The notes under the pieces are model-generated. The model was not told the origin of the DNA, made no database searches, and was given only the letters and a program-made list of their open reading frames with translations. This document shows, piece after piece, positions 23,501 through 33,916 of a DNA stretch of 64,000 nt. The translations under genes and the position numbers were made by a program. Source of the DNA: Atrina japonica (Eukaryota; Mollusca; Bivalvia; Pterioida; Pinnidae); the NCBI GenBank assembly GCA_030159075.1, contig BROG01000047.1, forward strand, positions 769,501-833,500, read 5' to 3'. Within the stretch, counting starts at the first letter, position 1; every line of letters begins with the position of its first letter.

Positions 23501-26500
23501 GAAGTGTGGTATCTCAAGATAGGTGGTTTATTGAAAGAAGTTTTATCCAAAAGATTATTTAAACATGTGGTTTTCAGGATGAGGTCTCAGGTAGACTTTC
23601 GTGAAAGTGATTTTCAAGACAGGTTGCATTTGACTACATGTAAATCAGTAGATATAGAATTTCCATCATACTGGTTGTTGTTTTTGTTGTTTTATGTCCC
23701 ATTCAAGATTCTTTCACTCATATATGGCGATGTCACCGAATGCCGATGAAGGGCTTCAATGTTTGGCCTATGCTCGGCACTTACGGCCATTGAGTAGTGA
23801 GGGTTCTTTAACGTGCTGACATCTACTGTGACGTGGGACCTAGGTTTTTACTGTCCCATTCGAAGGACAGGAAAAGCCAGCCACCTCCGCCAAGGCTGGA
23901 ATCTTTGATCTCTGGTTGCGTATCAAGCACTCTACCACAGAGCCGTGATGGCTCTTCCAACATACTGGTACAAACTTAATTAATTCTTATGCTCTCATTG
24001 GTATTCACTTGTTGTAAGTTAGAAATCTTTCAGATGAGATTTGAAATGCCAAAGTTTTTGTGTATATTAACCTGTTTACCCTAAAGACACATTTGGACTG
24101 GTCTAAGTCATTGATTTACAGAAAAATTGTTGAGTCAACCCAACAACCCCTAAAATCAAATTTAATCTCAACAATATTGATAAATTGTATGGCCCACCTT
24201 CACAAAATAGGGGTAATTGAGTTATTATTACAAGTAGGGCCCCTCCATGGCCGAGTGGTTAGAGCATTGCCCTTTGATCTTGAATTAAGTCTCTCACTTC
24301 TTGTCAGTGCAGGATCAAGCCTCGTTGGAACCTTAGCTGATTTTTGTGAGAGATTTCATGTTGAAATAACATACAATAAAGAGCTCACTGCACTCACATA
24401 TTATTTCATTACATTCGAAATATCAAAGATTTTCCAATTTCTGAAGTGAGCTGCGCGGATAGTAGAAGTAAAAGACTTTATGCTTTTCATGCATGATGCT
24501 CTAACCACTCGGCCACTGGGACCCCATGAAAAGTAGAGGATAAAACCTGTAGATAACATAAATAAGAAAAGAATTTTGAAGTTTTGAATTTGGAATTGTT
24601 TTTATGCCACACTCAACAATTTTTCAGTAAATTTGTGGTGGACAGTTTTTAATATAGGGGGGAGAGCCCAGTTACAAGGTACCATAGAAGAGACCACTGG
24701 CATAAAGCAAGTTAAACGGCAAATTTTCTCACAAAAATCACTTAGGTTTCAGCAGGGCTCCAACCTGGGCTGACCAGAAGTGAGAGACTTCATGGTTCAA
24801 AGCGTGATGATCTATCAACTCAGACACAGAAGCTCCCTTAAGAAAATATTGCCAGTACAGAGTACATGTATTATTAACATATAGTCATAATTTATTTTAC
24901 CAGATCAGTAAGGAAGGAGATCAGCAAAATACTAAGACATACAAATGTTCAGATGACGTCAACATCACATGTTATGATAACAACATTATTGTAAATAAAC
25001 TAGTGGAGCTGAAGGGAGATAACTCTAGTGTGGTAAAGGCTGATGCTGTACATTCAGATTTAATTCCAGATGTTTATGAAGGTAAATTTCTTCTAAGACT
25101 TTTATTCACAGAAGAATTCATTGTTCTTCAGGGAATTTACTGTATGTGTATTTAAATTAGCACATGCATATTTTAGCACTCCGAGGGGGCGTAAACTGAT
25201 TAGCGAAATCTTAACTTTGCGCAATTAATTTTATTAGTTTTATTGTGCGTGCAGAATGTCGATTGAGATTTTGTTTTGAGATGTGAATTTTTTCAGGCAG
25301 ACATGTGCTATGTGACTTTCACAAAGTGGACTAGAAACAGATTGTTGAGGATTACCTTTGAGCCCTGTTACGTATTATTTCTTCGTATAAGTTGAAATGA
25401 TTATGTCTTACATTTTTGTAAAGTTAATTGTTATTCATCAATATTGTTTTTATTTAGAATTTTGAAATGTAAATTGCTACTTTATCGCCTCTTAGTTTTT
25501 GCCTCTGTTTAATTTTAATATTTTTTCATCATGAAATCTGGTTACAACTATTAAAAATGAAAGAGATGAATTAGAATGAGGAGAATACCTTTTGAAAGAT
25601 ATCAGGGTTAATTCATCATGAGGCAATTATGAATTATCACATTTCATGCAGGTAAAGGACAATAATGATAAAAAGTGACCAGCTGTGAAATACATGTTAT
25701 ATTACAGGTAGATGTACGGTATACCTGGGAAATTTTCACTCTTGTTTAATTTTCGCCATTACTACTCTAAGATTAGACGGAAAATTTAGAATGAAAGCGA
25801 ATAATTGAAGCATGGACATTGATGACATCCATGTGATGATGATGATTGAGGGTGAATTTAAAAGAGACTGAATACATGTATGTTTTCTGTGGTAAAAGGC
25901 GAACATATGCAGGGGCGAAAATTTTGCAGATATTGTTACCATGTAGAGTATTCAGGGCTTTCTCTACTTTGAGACAGGTGTGCATATTTATATGATATTT
26001 TACCTGTATACGTTATTTGACAGGTGGTTTGACAGTGTGGGAGTGTGGTCTGGACTTAGCAGAATACATGGCCACAGAAAAAATTGACTTCAAGGGAAAG
26101 TATGTCTTGGAGGTAACAAGATTTTACACCATAGCAGTATTTATACAGTAAAACAGCTGTCAGACTAATCAAATTGTCCTTTATATAGAAATGTCCATTA
26201 AATGAAGGTGTCCGTTATGGTAGGCTTTACTGTACATGTATATTTCAAGGGCACAATATCATGAATCAGGGATTTTCCTAGGACATTTTGAGGTACCAAT
26301 ATTTTCAAACAAATGTCTCAAATTAAGTCTTCATGTTTCATTTGAAATGTAGTATATACTTTCTCATATTTTTCTCACCCTGGACCAACAATTTAGGAGG
26401 ATGGAAAATTTGTGTGAAAACATGAAAAAATATTTTTTTTTAATTTCCCTGGATTTATTTTGTCATAACCATAATGATTTATAAATCATATCACAGCTAC

Positions 26501-26850
26501 AAAAGTGTTAAATGTTAGAAGGTCTAGAAGACAATATGTACAGTAAAACCTGCTTTAGTGACCACCTGTGTGTAAAGAGCACCTGGTCACAACGACCATA
26601 TTTTGCTGTCCCCAGTAGTACCATTTGTGTACAAATCAACCTCTATATAAAGACCACCTCCCTATAAAGACCAGTTTTCTTGTGTTCCTAAGGAAGTCGT
26701 TATATACAAGTTTCACTGTATACAAAAATGGTGAACGTTGCACATATTCAGACCTCTGGAAATCCAGAGGAGGTATCAGGTGCCATGGAGGAATTAGTGT
26801 CCTCTGTTGACTGGTTACACCAACCATAATTCCAAAGTAAAAATCCAACT

Positions 26851-26885
<35 letters not shown>

Positions 26886-29800
26886 AAGTCCCAATAATTT
26901 TCTATTCTGGCAAATAATATTTGTACTTAATATGTAAGTGGGATGGCATTACATACAGACAGACAGATGATCCAAACACTAGATGCCCCAGCAAACCTTT
27001 TAGGCCGAGGGAATAACAAATTAGAAACAAAGGAAGAACATACTTTGTGGTTGGATACATGTATGTCATAAAAATTTGACATTATGACATCTACATTTGT
27101 ATGTGATGATGACCTTTGAACCAAAGAAGTTAATTTTTTGTACACTTTTTACTGATGTTGGAAATTGGTTCATTACATGAAAAATAATGATGCAGTCAGT
27201 AACACATAAAACTTAACACCATGTACATGTAACAGGCTAGGGAAATTTTTATAGCCATACTGGGATTTGGACTCAGACCTTCTACAATCTATGTAGTGCT
27301 CTTCTGACTAAGACAGTGAAAGTTTGAGCCCCGCTGAAACCTAAACTGATTTTTGTGAGAAAGTTTGCCAGTCTCTTCCTAAGTACATGGTAACCAGGTT
27401 TTATCCTCCACTGGTAAAAACTGGCCGCCATCATTCGTGTCATATAAATGAAAATTTGTTGAGTGTGGCGAAAACATGATTTGAAATTGGAAAATTGGAA
27501 TCAACTAAGCTACAAATGTACCTTTTCTGACATACATGTACCTTGTTACAATCATAACTCAATATTTTATATATTAAAATGTAGATGAATATGATAAACA
27601 TTATTATGAAATGATATTTGTATTGGATGCATGTGATAACACTTTCTTTGTTAAATATGTATGGTGGCCTATTTCTGTCATCCACATGTTTTGTGGCCAA
27701 AATGATTACCGTATATCCTCAAGTTGAGTCATGCTATTTTGACTTAAAAAAAACACTATGTTGACTACATTGTATAAATTAATTGAACTCTGCACGTTTG
27801 GAATGTTTCAAATCAAATAAAGGTCATAATATGCCTTTAAAGGTCATATTTAAAATGAAATCAAACAATTTTAAAATAGGTAAAATATTTTTTTGTTTAA
27901 AGCGGTAGCAAAAAAACTCCAGATAAACAGTGGCAGATATATGCTACCATACATTTACACTGTAAATATATTATCAGTTAGGATGTGGTGCTGGTATACC
28001 GGGGATTTGTGCAATGAAGCTCGGGGCAAAAGAAGTACATTTTCAAGATTATGTAAGTAGACTATACATGTTGGTACCCTTCTCAATAGAATCTCCTCAT
28101 TTTCATTGGTCATTTGACGAAATATTTCTAAGCGTATGAACCTAATCAAGGGGTATACATTTTCTGTATCTATAACCTAATGCCTGGTACTAAATTTGTG
28201 ACATCATGTGATTATCATGCGATGCTATGATTGTAAACATGTTACAGGCCAAAGAACTGGCACTTAATCAAGTTTTTCTGTGGCAGTGAAAGGGTTCATG
28301 AAGTTACTAGAACTATGCATGCGGCATGCTTCTAAAATTTACTGTTGAATATTCAAAAGGGTGTTAATTATATTTATGATGTCATATGGGTGATATAGTT
28401 CCGTACTACATGCCGGAGTTCCTGCCTCATGCCTGGCATGTGATATGAAGCCATATCACTCGTATGACAATGTAGATAACTAATATTATAATATGAATTA
28501 AAAATAAATAGTTTCTGATTGGATAAGCTGGTATTTTACCTCTCAAAATATATCTTTATATTCTATGGAAAACCAGTGAATATCATTTCTAAAAATAGAA
28601 TATGGAAATTCCCTTTACATTGATTGTTACATACATTGTAGGACTGGTATATATCTATATACAATGTATTTATATACATGTAATTAAATTGAGTGGGTGA
28701 ATACAGAGTAATATTGACCGCAAAACAAATATTGACCTCGGCTATGGCCTCAATCAATATTGGTTTTCAGGTCAATATTACACCATATTCATTCACTCAA
28801 AAGTCCATAATTGTATAGTATTTTATTGTTTAGATATGTTTACTTTGTATAAATAGTGTTTAAAATGAGTCTATTGTGAGTCAAATTTATATGTTTTGTT
28901 CTTGTATTCACATCCTGTCAAGAATTTGTCACAGAAACATCACAACTGAAACTCAACAAATTTTGACTTGGACTGATATCAATGCTGTAAGGGTTCATGA
29001 ACAGATTTAGGTTCCAATGACACAAGATCGTCAGATTCTGCGTCTCACTCAAAACACTTGTGACTTTCAAGTGATTAACATGTATAATGACTTAGATTAT
29101 CAGCAGATGTACCAATATTATTACAACATGAAACATATACATGTAGGCAGTGTAAGGTTGAATTATAAGGCCAATATACCAGTAGCTGGTGTAATCACAT
29201 TATATGTGAAACTTTCTTGACCAAAAAACAAAATATTACATGTATTTATAACATATACTAATCACAACAAGGACTTGAGCAATAGGAAGCACAAGCATGA
29301 TGTAATGAGTATTACAAAATCTTGTAAAAGATTGTAAATAATAAAAACCGATATTTAATTTTTCACATTTGTTCTTTTTTTTTTTTAGAATGGTGATGTT
29401 TTGGAGATGTATACAATACCAAACGTCCAGAGTCTCAATGCCTCAACTACCTGTACATGTCGGTTTTTCTCAGGTGATTGGTCAAATTTCTGTGCTTGTA
29501 TGAAACCTCAGACGGATGTAAGGTTAGTAATTTTCAGTTTTCTTTCTAGTTTAATTTTCAGTTTAATTTTCAATTATGGAAGAAACCAGAATCATTATAT
29601 TTTAGATTCCACCTCAGTTTCTGATTCCAGAATTGTGTCAGCTCAAGCCTACTCCCTAGGGGTGAGCACGTGTAACAAATTCCATCATGGTTGCACGTTA
29701 AACACAAGGAGCCTTTCTGGAGCTACAGGGGTAGTTCCGGCGTGTGGCAAGAGCTTTGAGTAGTCACGCCGCACATTAAATCATCTCTGATTGTTGTTGT

Positions 29801-32800
29801 TGTTTCTGGACAATTCTTTTGCAATTTTGGATATGACTGACATTGACTACACAGGATATGCATTTTATTCCATATATCCATAGATATGGTGACAAGTGGG
29901 AATGGAGCCGAATTTGCTCAGTTGATAGCGTGCTTGACTCTTGATTGTGAGGTAGTGAGTTAGAGTCCAGCCGGGTGCAGGTTGGATTCCTGTCCTTTGG
30001 ATGAAACAGTAAAAACTGAGGTCCCGTGTCACAGTAGGTGTCGGCACATTAAAGAACCCTCACTGCTCAGTGGCCGTAAGTGCTGAGTATAGGCCAAAAA
30101 TTTGAAGCCCTTCAGCGGCATTTGGTGACATCTCCATATGAGTGAAAGATTCTTGAGTGGGATGTTAAACAATAATAAACAAACAAACAAACAAAACAAG
30201 TAGGAATGATTACTCTGGGTAGTGTAATTTTAATAATGTTGTTATGCTGCATATATACACAACTACACCACTACATGACATGTAAGAATGATTACTCTGG
30301 GTAGTGTAATTGATAATGTTGTTACATTGTATATATACAAGACTACACCACTACATGACATGTAAGAATGATTACTCTGGGTAGTGTAATTGATAATGTT
30401 GTTACATTGTATATATACAAGACTACACCACTACATGACATGTAAGAATGATTACTCTGGGTTGTGTAATTGATAATGTTGTTATATTGTATATATACAC
30501 AACTACACTTAGTCTTCTGTCCCTATCATTAGACTGCATGGAATCATTGTGGCAGAAGAATTCAACGACAGCGTAGCTCGAGTTGAATTCTTTGGCTACA
30601 GCGATCAAGTGCAGTCTGATGAGACGGAGAGAAACATTTGTATGGTTTTGTATCTATTACATGCCCCTTGTTTATTTGTGTACACAAATTCAAAATCCAT
30701 TCCTCTTCATTCACACAACATGACAATTTATACTCATGCCAAAACACTGTAATGTCATCAAATATTTTGGATTAATGGAATTCCATTTAAGGAAGTAGTT
30801 CCAGCATAATTTCTGTATCCAACCTCAGTGCAAAAAGATGTTATGTATTGCATGAGTGTATTGAACTCTGTATTATAACTGTATGATTACATATGCATGT
30901 TGTAAAACCTAATATTAAATCTTGCCAAGGTCATGGGTTCACCAGACTCTGCCCCACCAGTTAATATGAATTAGACTATAACATTAGCCAGTTTTATCTT
31001 AGTTTTATATTGAAATGTTTTGTTGATGTCTCTACTCCCGCTGACATTAACAACCAGTGTTACCAATTTTATGGCGTTTCTTTTTCTTTTCAGATATGAT
31101 GTAATAATAACAGCAGAGACAATATACAGCCCCAGTAATTATAAACACTTACACAAGTTGTTCCATAATCTGCTTAAGCCCAAAGGTAGGATGTATCCTT
31201 CTCTACGTATTTCGCAATATGTAAGTTGTCTACAGTTTGCAATCAAAGATTTAAGCAGAAACAAAAGGTACCACAAGAGTCAACCGTCATCAATTGATTT
31301 ACTTGACCAGCAAGGCAAGTACATGTAGTCCAAATCACACTTGTCCAAACAAAGGATGCATTACAGTGAAATCTGTCTAGAAAGACCACCTGTCTTGAGC
31401 GACCACATTTGATTGACAGATGGGGTGGTCTCACAAGACAGTTTCTTCTGTATATATTTTGTAAGTACTTGTTGTTTGTAAACAGTTTTTATGATTCTGT
31501 GAAGACTTTATACAGTATATGTGTTTATATAGGCCAACTGTCAAAAGTAAATCATGTTATAAGTATGAGAAAAATTGACAGAAGTCTTCATTTTAGAAAT
31601 TTTCTTCTTTGAAATCAGTATTTCTCTGATTGTAATTTCTTTTTTTGTCTGGCATTTTTTAGTAGTCCTACTGGACAACTGCTTAGTTTGTTCATTTGTC
31701 AGCCTGGATGATGGAAGGGAAACAAGTAAAATTGTTGAGCCCTGTACATGCTGTATCAGCAGTTTTCTAAAGTGAATAAATTTGGGGTCTCCCTGGTCGA
31801 GCATCATGCTTTAAGCCCAGATGTCTCTCAGCTTTAGTCAGAGCGGGTTCTAGTCCTTCTTGAACCTATGCTAATTTTGTAAATGCCATTAAAAACTGCC
31901 TGCCACCATATTACTAAAAAATTGTTGGGTGTGGCGTAAAACACTACTTAAATGATAAAAATAATAATAAAGTTGAATAAATCTTAATGTAGAAAGAATC
32001 ACTTGATGTTCTAAGACCTACAAATGTAGACTGATGTTGACCCAAACTTTTACACAGAGATGTCTGTCCTTGCACTCCTTAACAATCCCTGTCAACGTCT
32101 AAAAAGAAGTCCCAGGAAAACACATGGTCTTGTAACCCACAGAATGTATATAAAAACCAAATTACACAGAGTAAGTAAACTTTTCACAAAAATATAGTCC
32201 CTATATTTATATCCATTATTAAAAAGTATTTTTCACCTCAAATAGTATTTTATCTATGTCAGCACTAAAAATATATAGGCTATGCAAAAAAGACCCATAT
32301 CTTATAAAGAGCAAAATATATACTAGATTTATATATTTTGCCAGAAACTGACAAAAGTCGAGACGTTGACGGAGAATGTTGAAGGAGTGCAAGGACTGTC
32401 AACTCTGTGTTAAGTAATTGGGATGGACCAAGTCAGTCTAAACATAACTGATGTTGATAACTGGAATTAAAGATAATGACAAATCTTATTTTTATCAAAA
32501 TGTGTAATTATAATCTTAACATGACGAAGATATTTAGCAGCAAAATCACACTATTTTGGTGTTGGTGGTGGAACACAGCTGTTTAAGGACTTTGTGGATA
32601 AAGAAGGAATATTTACAACAGAAGTTGTAAAAGACATAAGTGAAGGTTCTCAACTACTTCCTTTTTATTTTGATCATTTTTTAAATATCCATTTAACGAA
32701 TGAACACTTGCCAGTGTGCATTTATTGTCAATATGGATGCCATTTGGGTGACAGATAAATAGAATGGCACCATGAATGTTTATCTGTCACCCAAATTACA

Positions 32801-33740
32801 GCCATATTGACAATAGATGCACTATGACAAGCATTCATTCATTATATATATACAGATAATGGTTTTCATATTTATAAACGAAATAATAAGAATTGAATAC
32901 ACCGCCTTATACGTGATTGGTCTTATCTTAATGGAACAGCATTGTTCAAGGTAGAAGACTGAAGTATAGAGTGTATCTGATGTGATATATCTTGGTGTGA
33001 TGTCATGTTAAAAATGAGAAACATCGTTGTACGATGTCATATGAGGAACTTCCATTGTAACTGATATAAACACCATCTAGATTAACAATGAGTTAATGGG
33101 AGACTGCGACGGGAAGTGTAATTATATGATCAATTTCTCAGTATTACATAAATTTTTATCCCCTTTTTAACCTCTAAAGTGAAGCTTAAGAAATCTGTTA
33201 GAACAAAGAGATTTATTTTTGCTATTTGTTTCAAAATGCACATCATCTATCACATATAATAAGGACAGGCAAGTATCAGAATGATATCTGGAATGAAATT
33301 TCATCCAAATCATTGAAATTTGTTTATGACATAAGGGGACGTCTGTACATTGGCTGCATTCTAATTCAATCCTTTTATCATTACAGAGTTATGCCCCTTA
33401 AAAGCATTTTTTTAATTGTTTGTTTTTTGGGACTCTTGTTAACAGTATTTTTAATTTATTAATTATAATTTAATGTAGCAGTTTGTTAGATAAGAATTTT
33501 GTAAAGAAGATTATAGTTCGATCTAAAATTTGTTTGTTTTTTTTTTTAAATCTGAAGATACGAGAAATCGAGAACAATAACAAATAGAAAATAGCCTATT
33601 ATATCAATTATGTAGTCTTCAATTACTTACAATTATACAATTTTAAACAAATCACTTTTTCTTACAATATTTCTTATTAATCTTTTGATACAGGTATTCC
33701 TAGAGAAATAATGCTTCTGGAGTGGAGAGAAAATACTTGA
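20453..33740 (+). CDS. METTL18: Histidine protein methyltransferase 1 homolog (METTL18), complete, nine exons
   Basis: Exons 20453-20525, 23327-23397, 24904-25081, 26024-26112, 27978-28052, 29389-29522, 31094-31192, 32530-32645 and 33694-33740 sum to 882 nt, giving 293 aa. Family knowledge: METTL18 (yeast Hpm1) uses SAM to methylate a histidine of ribosomal protein uL3/RPL3. The N-terminus MAFRFNF matches the family start. Residues 1-100 are variable and acidic. The catalytic Rossmann domain follows: HSDLIPDVYEGGLTVWEC (about 98-115), SAM motif I LGCGAGIPG (138-146), EVHFQDYN (156-163), CRFFSGDW (186-193), YDVIITAETIYSP (208-220) and AKSHYFGVGGG (244-254). Human METTL18 is longer, mainly in the variable N-terminus. 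All expected motifs are present and no break was seen. The only uncertain junction is exon 7/8. A poly(A) signal follows at 33852. Confidence 0.93.
21107..21449. mobile_element. Palindromic MITE in METTL18 intron 1
   Basis: Left arm GGTAGGGGTAAATACCGAAA and repeated GGAATGTACCAAAATGTAC; right arm GGTACATTCCAGTATTTATC CCTACC. The inner arms AGTCTCAAAATAGCAT/ATGCTATTTTGAGACT also pair, so the whole can fold as one hairpin. The left arm contains a 42-bp direct duplication. Confidence 0.75.
21499..21649. mobile_element. MITE, CAGTAAAACCTG family
   Basis: Perfect inverted ends CAGTAAAACCTG / CAGGTTTTACTG flanked by TA on both sides. The interior has GCGGCCACCTCTATATAAGG. The TA duplication and CAGT ends suggest a pogo/Tigger or related origin (inference). 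Confidence 0.8.
21800..22030 (+). mobile_element. tRNA-like SINE candidate
   Basis: B-box-like ATGGTTTGATCCCCG, then a body with GAGATTTCATCTCCTGTCTG and ACACACACACTAAAATC. The A box is weak. Confidence 0.4.
22727..22905 (+). mobile_element. tRNA-like SINE unit 1 of a tandem pair
   Basis: TGATACATGTAGCTCACTTG GTAAGAGC (A-box part) and GGTCCTGGGTTCAATTCC (B-box part). The first ~95 bp recurs about 200 bp downstream in the same orientation. Confidence 0.6.
22921..23020 (+). mobile_element. tRNA-like SINE unit 2 of a tandem pair
   Basis: TGATACATGTAGCTCAGTTG GTAAGAGC with GGTCCTGGGTTCAATTCTTG. It repeats unit 1, including the preceding AGAGGGT.TCAGC stretch. Confidence 0.6.
23158..23290 (-). 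mobile_element. 3' end of a non-LTR retrotransposon (LINE) ORF
   Basis: Minus strand reads AKDRDDWRTVVKALCSPMG then stop, like the extreme C-terminus of molluscan LINE reverse-transcriptase proteins. A short TAAGTAAGTAA-type tail follows. It is 5'-truncated to about 130 bp. Confidence 0.6.
23327..23397 (+). CDS. METTL18: METTL18 exon 2
   Basis: Completes Glu25, then encodes LNSDEKRTNVADFCEIILTE and NKL (26-48). The acceptor has a long T-tract followed by TAG; the donor is GTAAAT. This region is poorly conserved, and the support is open phase plus good splice sites. Confidence 0.75.
23464..23636. mobile_element. MITE, CAGT family (GAGACCACC subtype)
   Basis: Starts CTGTGGAACCAGTCCAGAGA and ends GACAGGTTGCA. 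The interior ACTGAAGTGTGGTATCTCAA, GTTTTATCCAAAAGATTATT matches 42314-42480 and 61399-61544. Confidence 0.6.
23676..23957 (-). mobile_element. tRNA-derived SINE (family 1)
   Basis: Same plan as 9443-9724: AAAGAACCCTCACTACTCAA, GTAAGTGCCGAGCATAGGCC, GTGACATCGCCATATATGAG and GGGACATAAAAC. The head is diverged (GCCATCACGGCTCTGTGGTA). Confidence 0.8.
24232..24360 (+). mobile_element. SINE family 2 head (tRNA-like, GGCCGAGTGGTTAGAGCA)
   Basis: GGGCCCCTCCATGGCCGAGT GG with a class-II-tRNA-like A box; CAGGATCAAGCCTCGTTGGA carries the B-box remnant, then TGATTTTTGTGAGA. Confidence 0.65.
24484..24528 (-). mobile_element. SINE family 2 head, inverted to the copy at 24232
   Basis: Minus strand GGGGTCCCAGTGGCCGAGTG GTTAGAGCATCATG. 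Only the first ~45 bp is present. It faces the upstream copy across about 210 bp. Confidence 0.6.
24600..24840 (-). mobile_element. SINE family 2, near full-length
   Basis: Minus strand: head diverged, CAGCCCAGGTTGGAGCCCTG, AGTGATTTTTGTGAGAAAAT, and the 3' end AATTGTTGAGTGTGGCATAA A, typical of the family. It ends about 60 bp before METTL18 exon 3. Confidence 0.65.
24904..25081 (+). CDS. METTL18: METTL18 exon 3
   Basis: Residues 49-107 plus one base. The variable first part leads into the conserved VHSDLIPDVYEG at the domain entrance. The acceptor is TTACCAG and the donor GTAAAT. Confidence 0.88.
26024..26112 (+). CDS. METTL18: METTL18 exon 4
   Basis: Residues 108-137, GGLTVWECGLDLAEYMATEK through KYVLE. 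This is the strand and helix preceding SAM motif I. The acceptor is TGACAG and the donor GTAACA. Confidence 0.92.
26146..26232. mobile_element. Short MITE, CAGTAAAAC ends
   Basis: CAGTAAAACAGCTGTCAGAC at the left, GGTAGGCTTTACTG at the right, flanked by TA. It starts 34 bp after the METTL18 exon 4 donor. Confidence 0.6.
26541..26718. mobile_element. MITE, CAGTAAAACCTG family
   Basis: CAGTAAAACCTGCTTTAGTG to ACAAGTTTCACTG with TA flanks. The interior TTTTGCTGTCCCCAGTAGTA, CTATATAAAGACCACCTCCC is close to 63699-63880. Confidence 0.8.
27255..27480 (+). mobile_element. SINE family 2 copy
   Basis: GAGCCCCGCTGAAACC, CTGATTTTTGTGAGAAAGTT, TTGTTGAGTGTGGCGAAAAC. The head is diverged. Confidence 0.55.
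27978..28052 (+). CDS. METTL18: METTL18 exon 5 (SAM motif I)
   Basis: Residues 138-162, LGCGAGIPGICAMKLGAKEV, then HFQDY. It carries the glycine-rich SAM-binding loop. Phase is 0 at both ends; the acceptor is TATCAG and the donor GTAAGT. Confidence 0.93.
28685..28800. repeat. Inverted repeat / palindromic MITE
   Basis: GAGTGGGTGAATA..GTAATATTGACC..ATATTGACCTCGG pairs with CAATATTGG..GGTCAATATTAC..TATTCATTCACTC around a GGCTATGGCC centre. Confidence 0.6.
29389..29522 (+). CDS. METTL18: METTL18 exon 6
   Basis: Residues 163-206 plus two bases, NGDVLEMYTIPNVQSL through CRFFSGDWSNFC and KPQTDV. The acceptor has a long T-run followed by TAG; the donor is GTTAGT. Confidence 0.92.
29905..30190 (+). 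mobile_element. tRNA-derived SINE (family 1), full-length
   Basis: Head GAGCCGAATTTGCTCAGTTG ATAGCGTGC, GAGTTAGAGTCC, then GTGTCGGCACATTAAAGAAC, GTAAGTGCTGAGTATAGGCC, GTGACATCTCCATATGAGTG, GTGGGATGTTAAACA and a (AAAC)n tail. Lies in METTL18 intron 6. Confidence 0.85.
30200..30520. repeat. 80-bp tandem repeat, four copies
   Basis: TGTAAGAATGATTACTCTGG recurs at 30281, 30361 and 30441, with a diverged first copy at 30201. The interior is GATAATGTTGTTA and ATATATACAAGACTACACCA. Confidence 0.92.
30531..30622. repeat. Imperfect palindrome with open frames on both strands
   Basis: GACTGCATGGAATCATTGTG GCAGAAGAATTCAAC pairs with GTTGAATTCTTTGGCTACAG CG..GTGCAGTC around CTCGAG. The frame on plus (MAEEFNDSVARVEFFG) mirrors that on minus, as expected of a palindrome. 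Confidence 0.6.
31094..31192 (+). CDS. METTL18: METTL18 exon 7 (donor inferred from homology)
   Basis: Completes Arg207, then YDVIITAETIYSPSNYKHLH through LLKPKGR. The chosen donor GTATCC at 31193 gives an ungapped family alignment (KGRIYLAAKSHYF) with exon 8 at 32530. A second donor, GTAGGA at 31186, can pair in frame with an acceptor at 32537 and would drop five residues. Confidence 0.8.
31364..31450. mobile_element. Short MITE, CAGTGAAATCTG ends
   Basis: CAGTGAAATCTGTCTAGAAA GACCACC to AAGACAGTTTCTTCTG, with TA flanks. Lies in METTL18 intron 7. Confidence 0.6.
31780..31975 (+). mobile_element. SINE family 2 copy
   Basis: GGGGTCTCCCTGGTCGAGCA, GCGGGTTCTAGTCCTTCTTG, CTGCCTGCCACCAT, TTGTTGGGTGTGGCGTAAAA CACTA and an ATAATAATAA tail. 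Confidence 0.65.
32530..32645 (+). CDS. METTL18: METTL18 exon 8
   Basis: Completes Ile240, then YLAAKSHYFGVGGGTQLF through EVVKDISE, with the family signature HYFGVGGG. The acceptor is ACGAAG with a poor pyrimidine tract but a branch-like CTTAAC just upstream. The donor is GTTCTC, which is weak. Confidence 0.85.
32697..32843. repeat. Long hairpin-forming inverted repeat in METTL18 intron 8
   Basis: Arms of about 62 bp: GAATGAACACTTGCCAGTGT through TTTGGGTGACAGATAAA, and TTTATCTGTCACCCAAA back to CAAGCATTCATTC, with a loop of about 20 bp. Confidence 0.8.
33694..33740 (+). CDS. METTL18: METTL18 exon 9 (stop codon)
   Basis: Completes Gly279, then IPREIMLLEWRENT and TGA. The acceptor is GATACAG. 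The final strand is shorter than the vertebrate C-terminus. Confidence 0.85.
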
Positions 33741-33851
33741 CGTTAATTGTACCGTGTATATTTGGGTTACCTCCCTTTGTCCAAAATCGTTTTTAAAGAA
33801 AAGTTGTATGCATTGACAACCAGCACGAGATTACACATACAGAAGGTGTCA

Positions 33852-33857
33852 AATAAA
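33852..33857 (+). terminator. METTL18 poly(A) signal AATAAA
   Basis: Canonical hexamer 112 bp after the METTL18 stop codon, the first one downstream. Use is inferred from position. Confidence 0.55.
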
Positions 33858-33916
33858 CAGTACATACATGTAAAATGATAATATATAATTAAGGTTTTGT
33901 ATATTGGAATTAAATA

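Noticed and set aside
29401..29763. 120-aa open frame beginning inside METTL18 exon 6
   Set aside because: The first third is exon 6; the rest runs past the GTTAGT donor into intron, and the exon 7 junction explains the conserved continuation.
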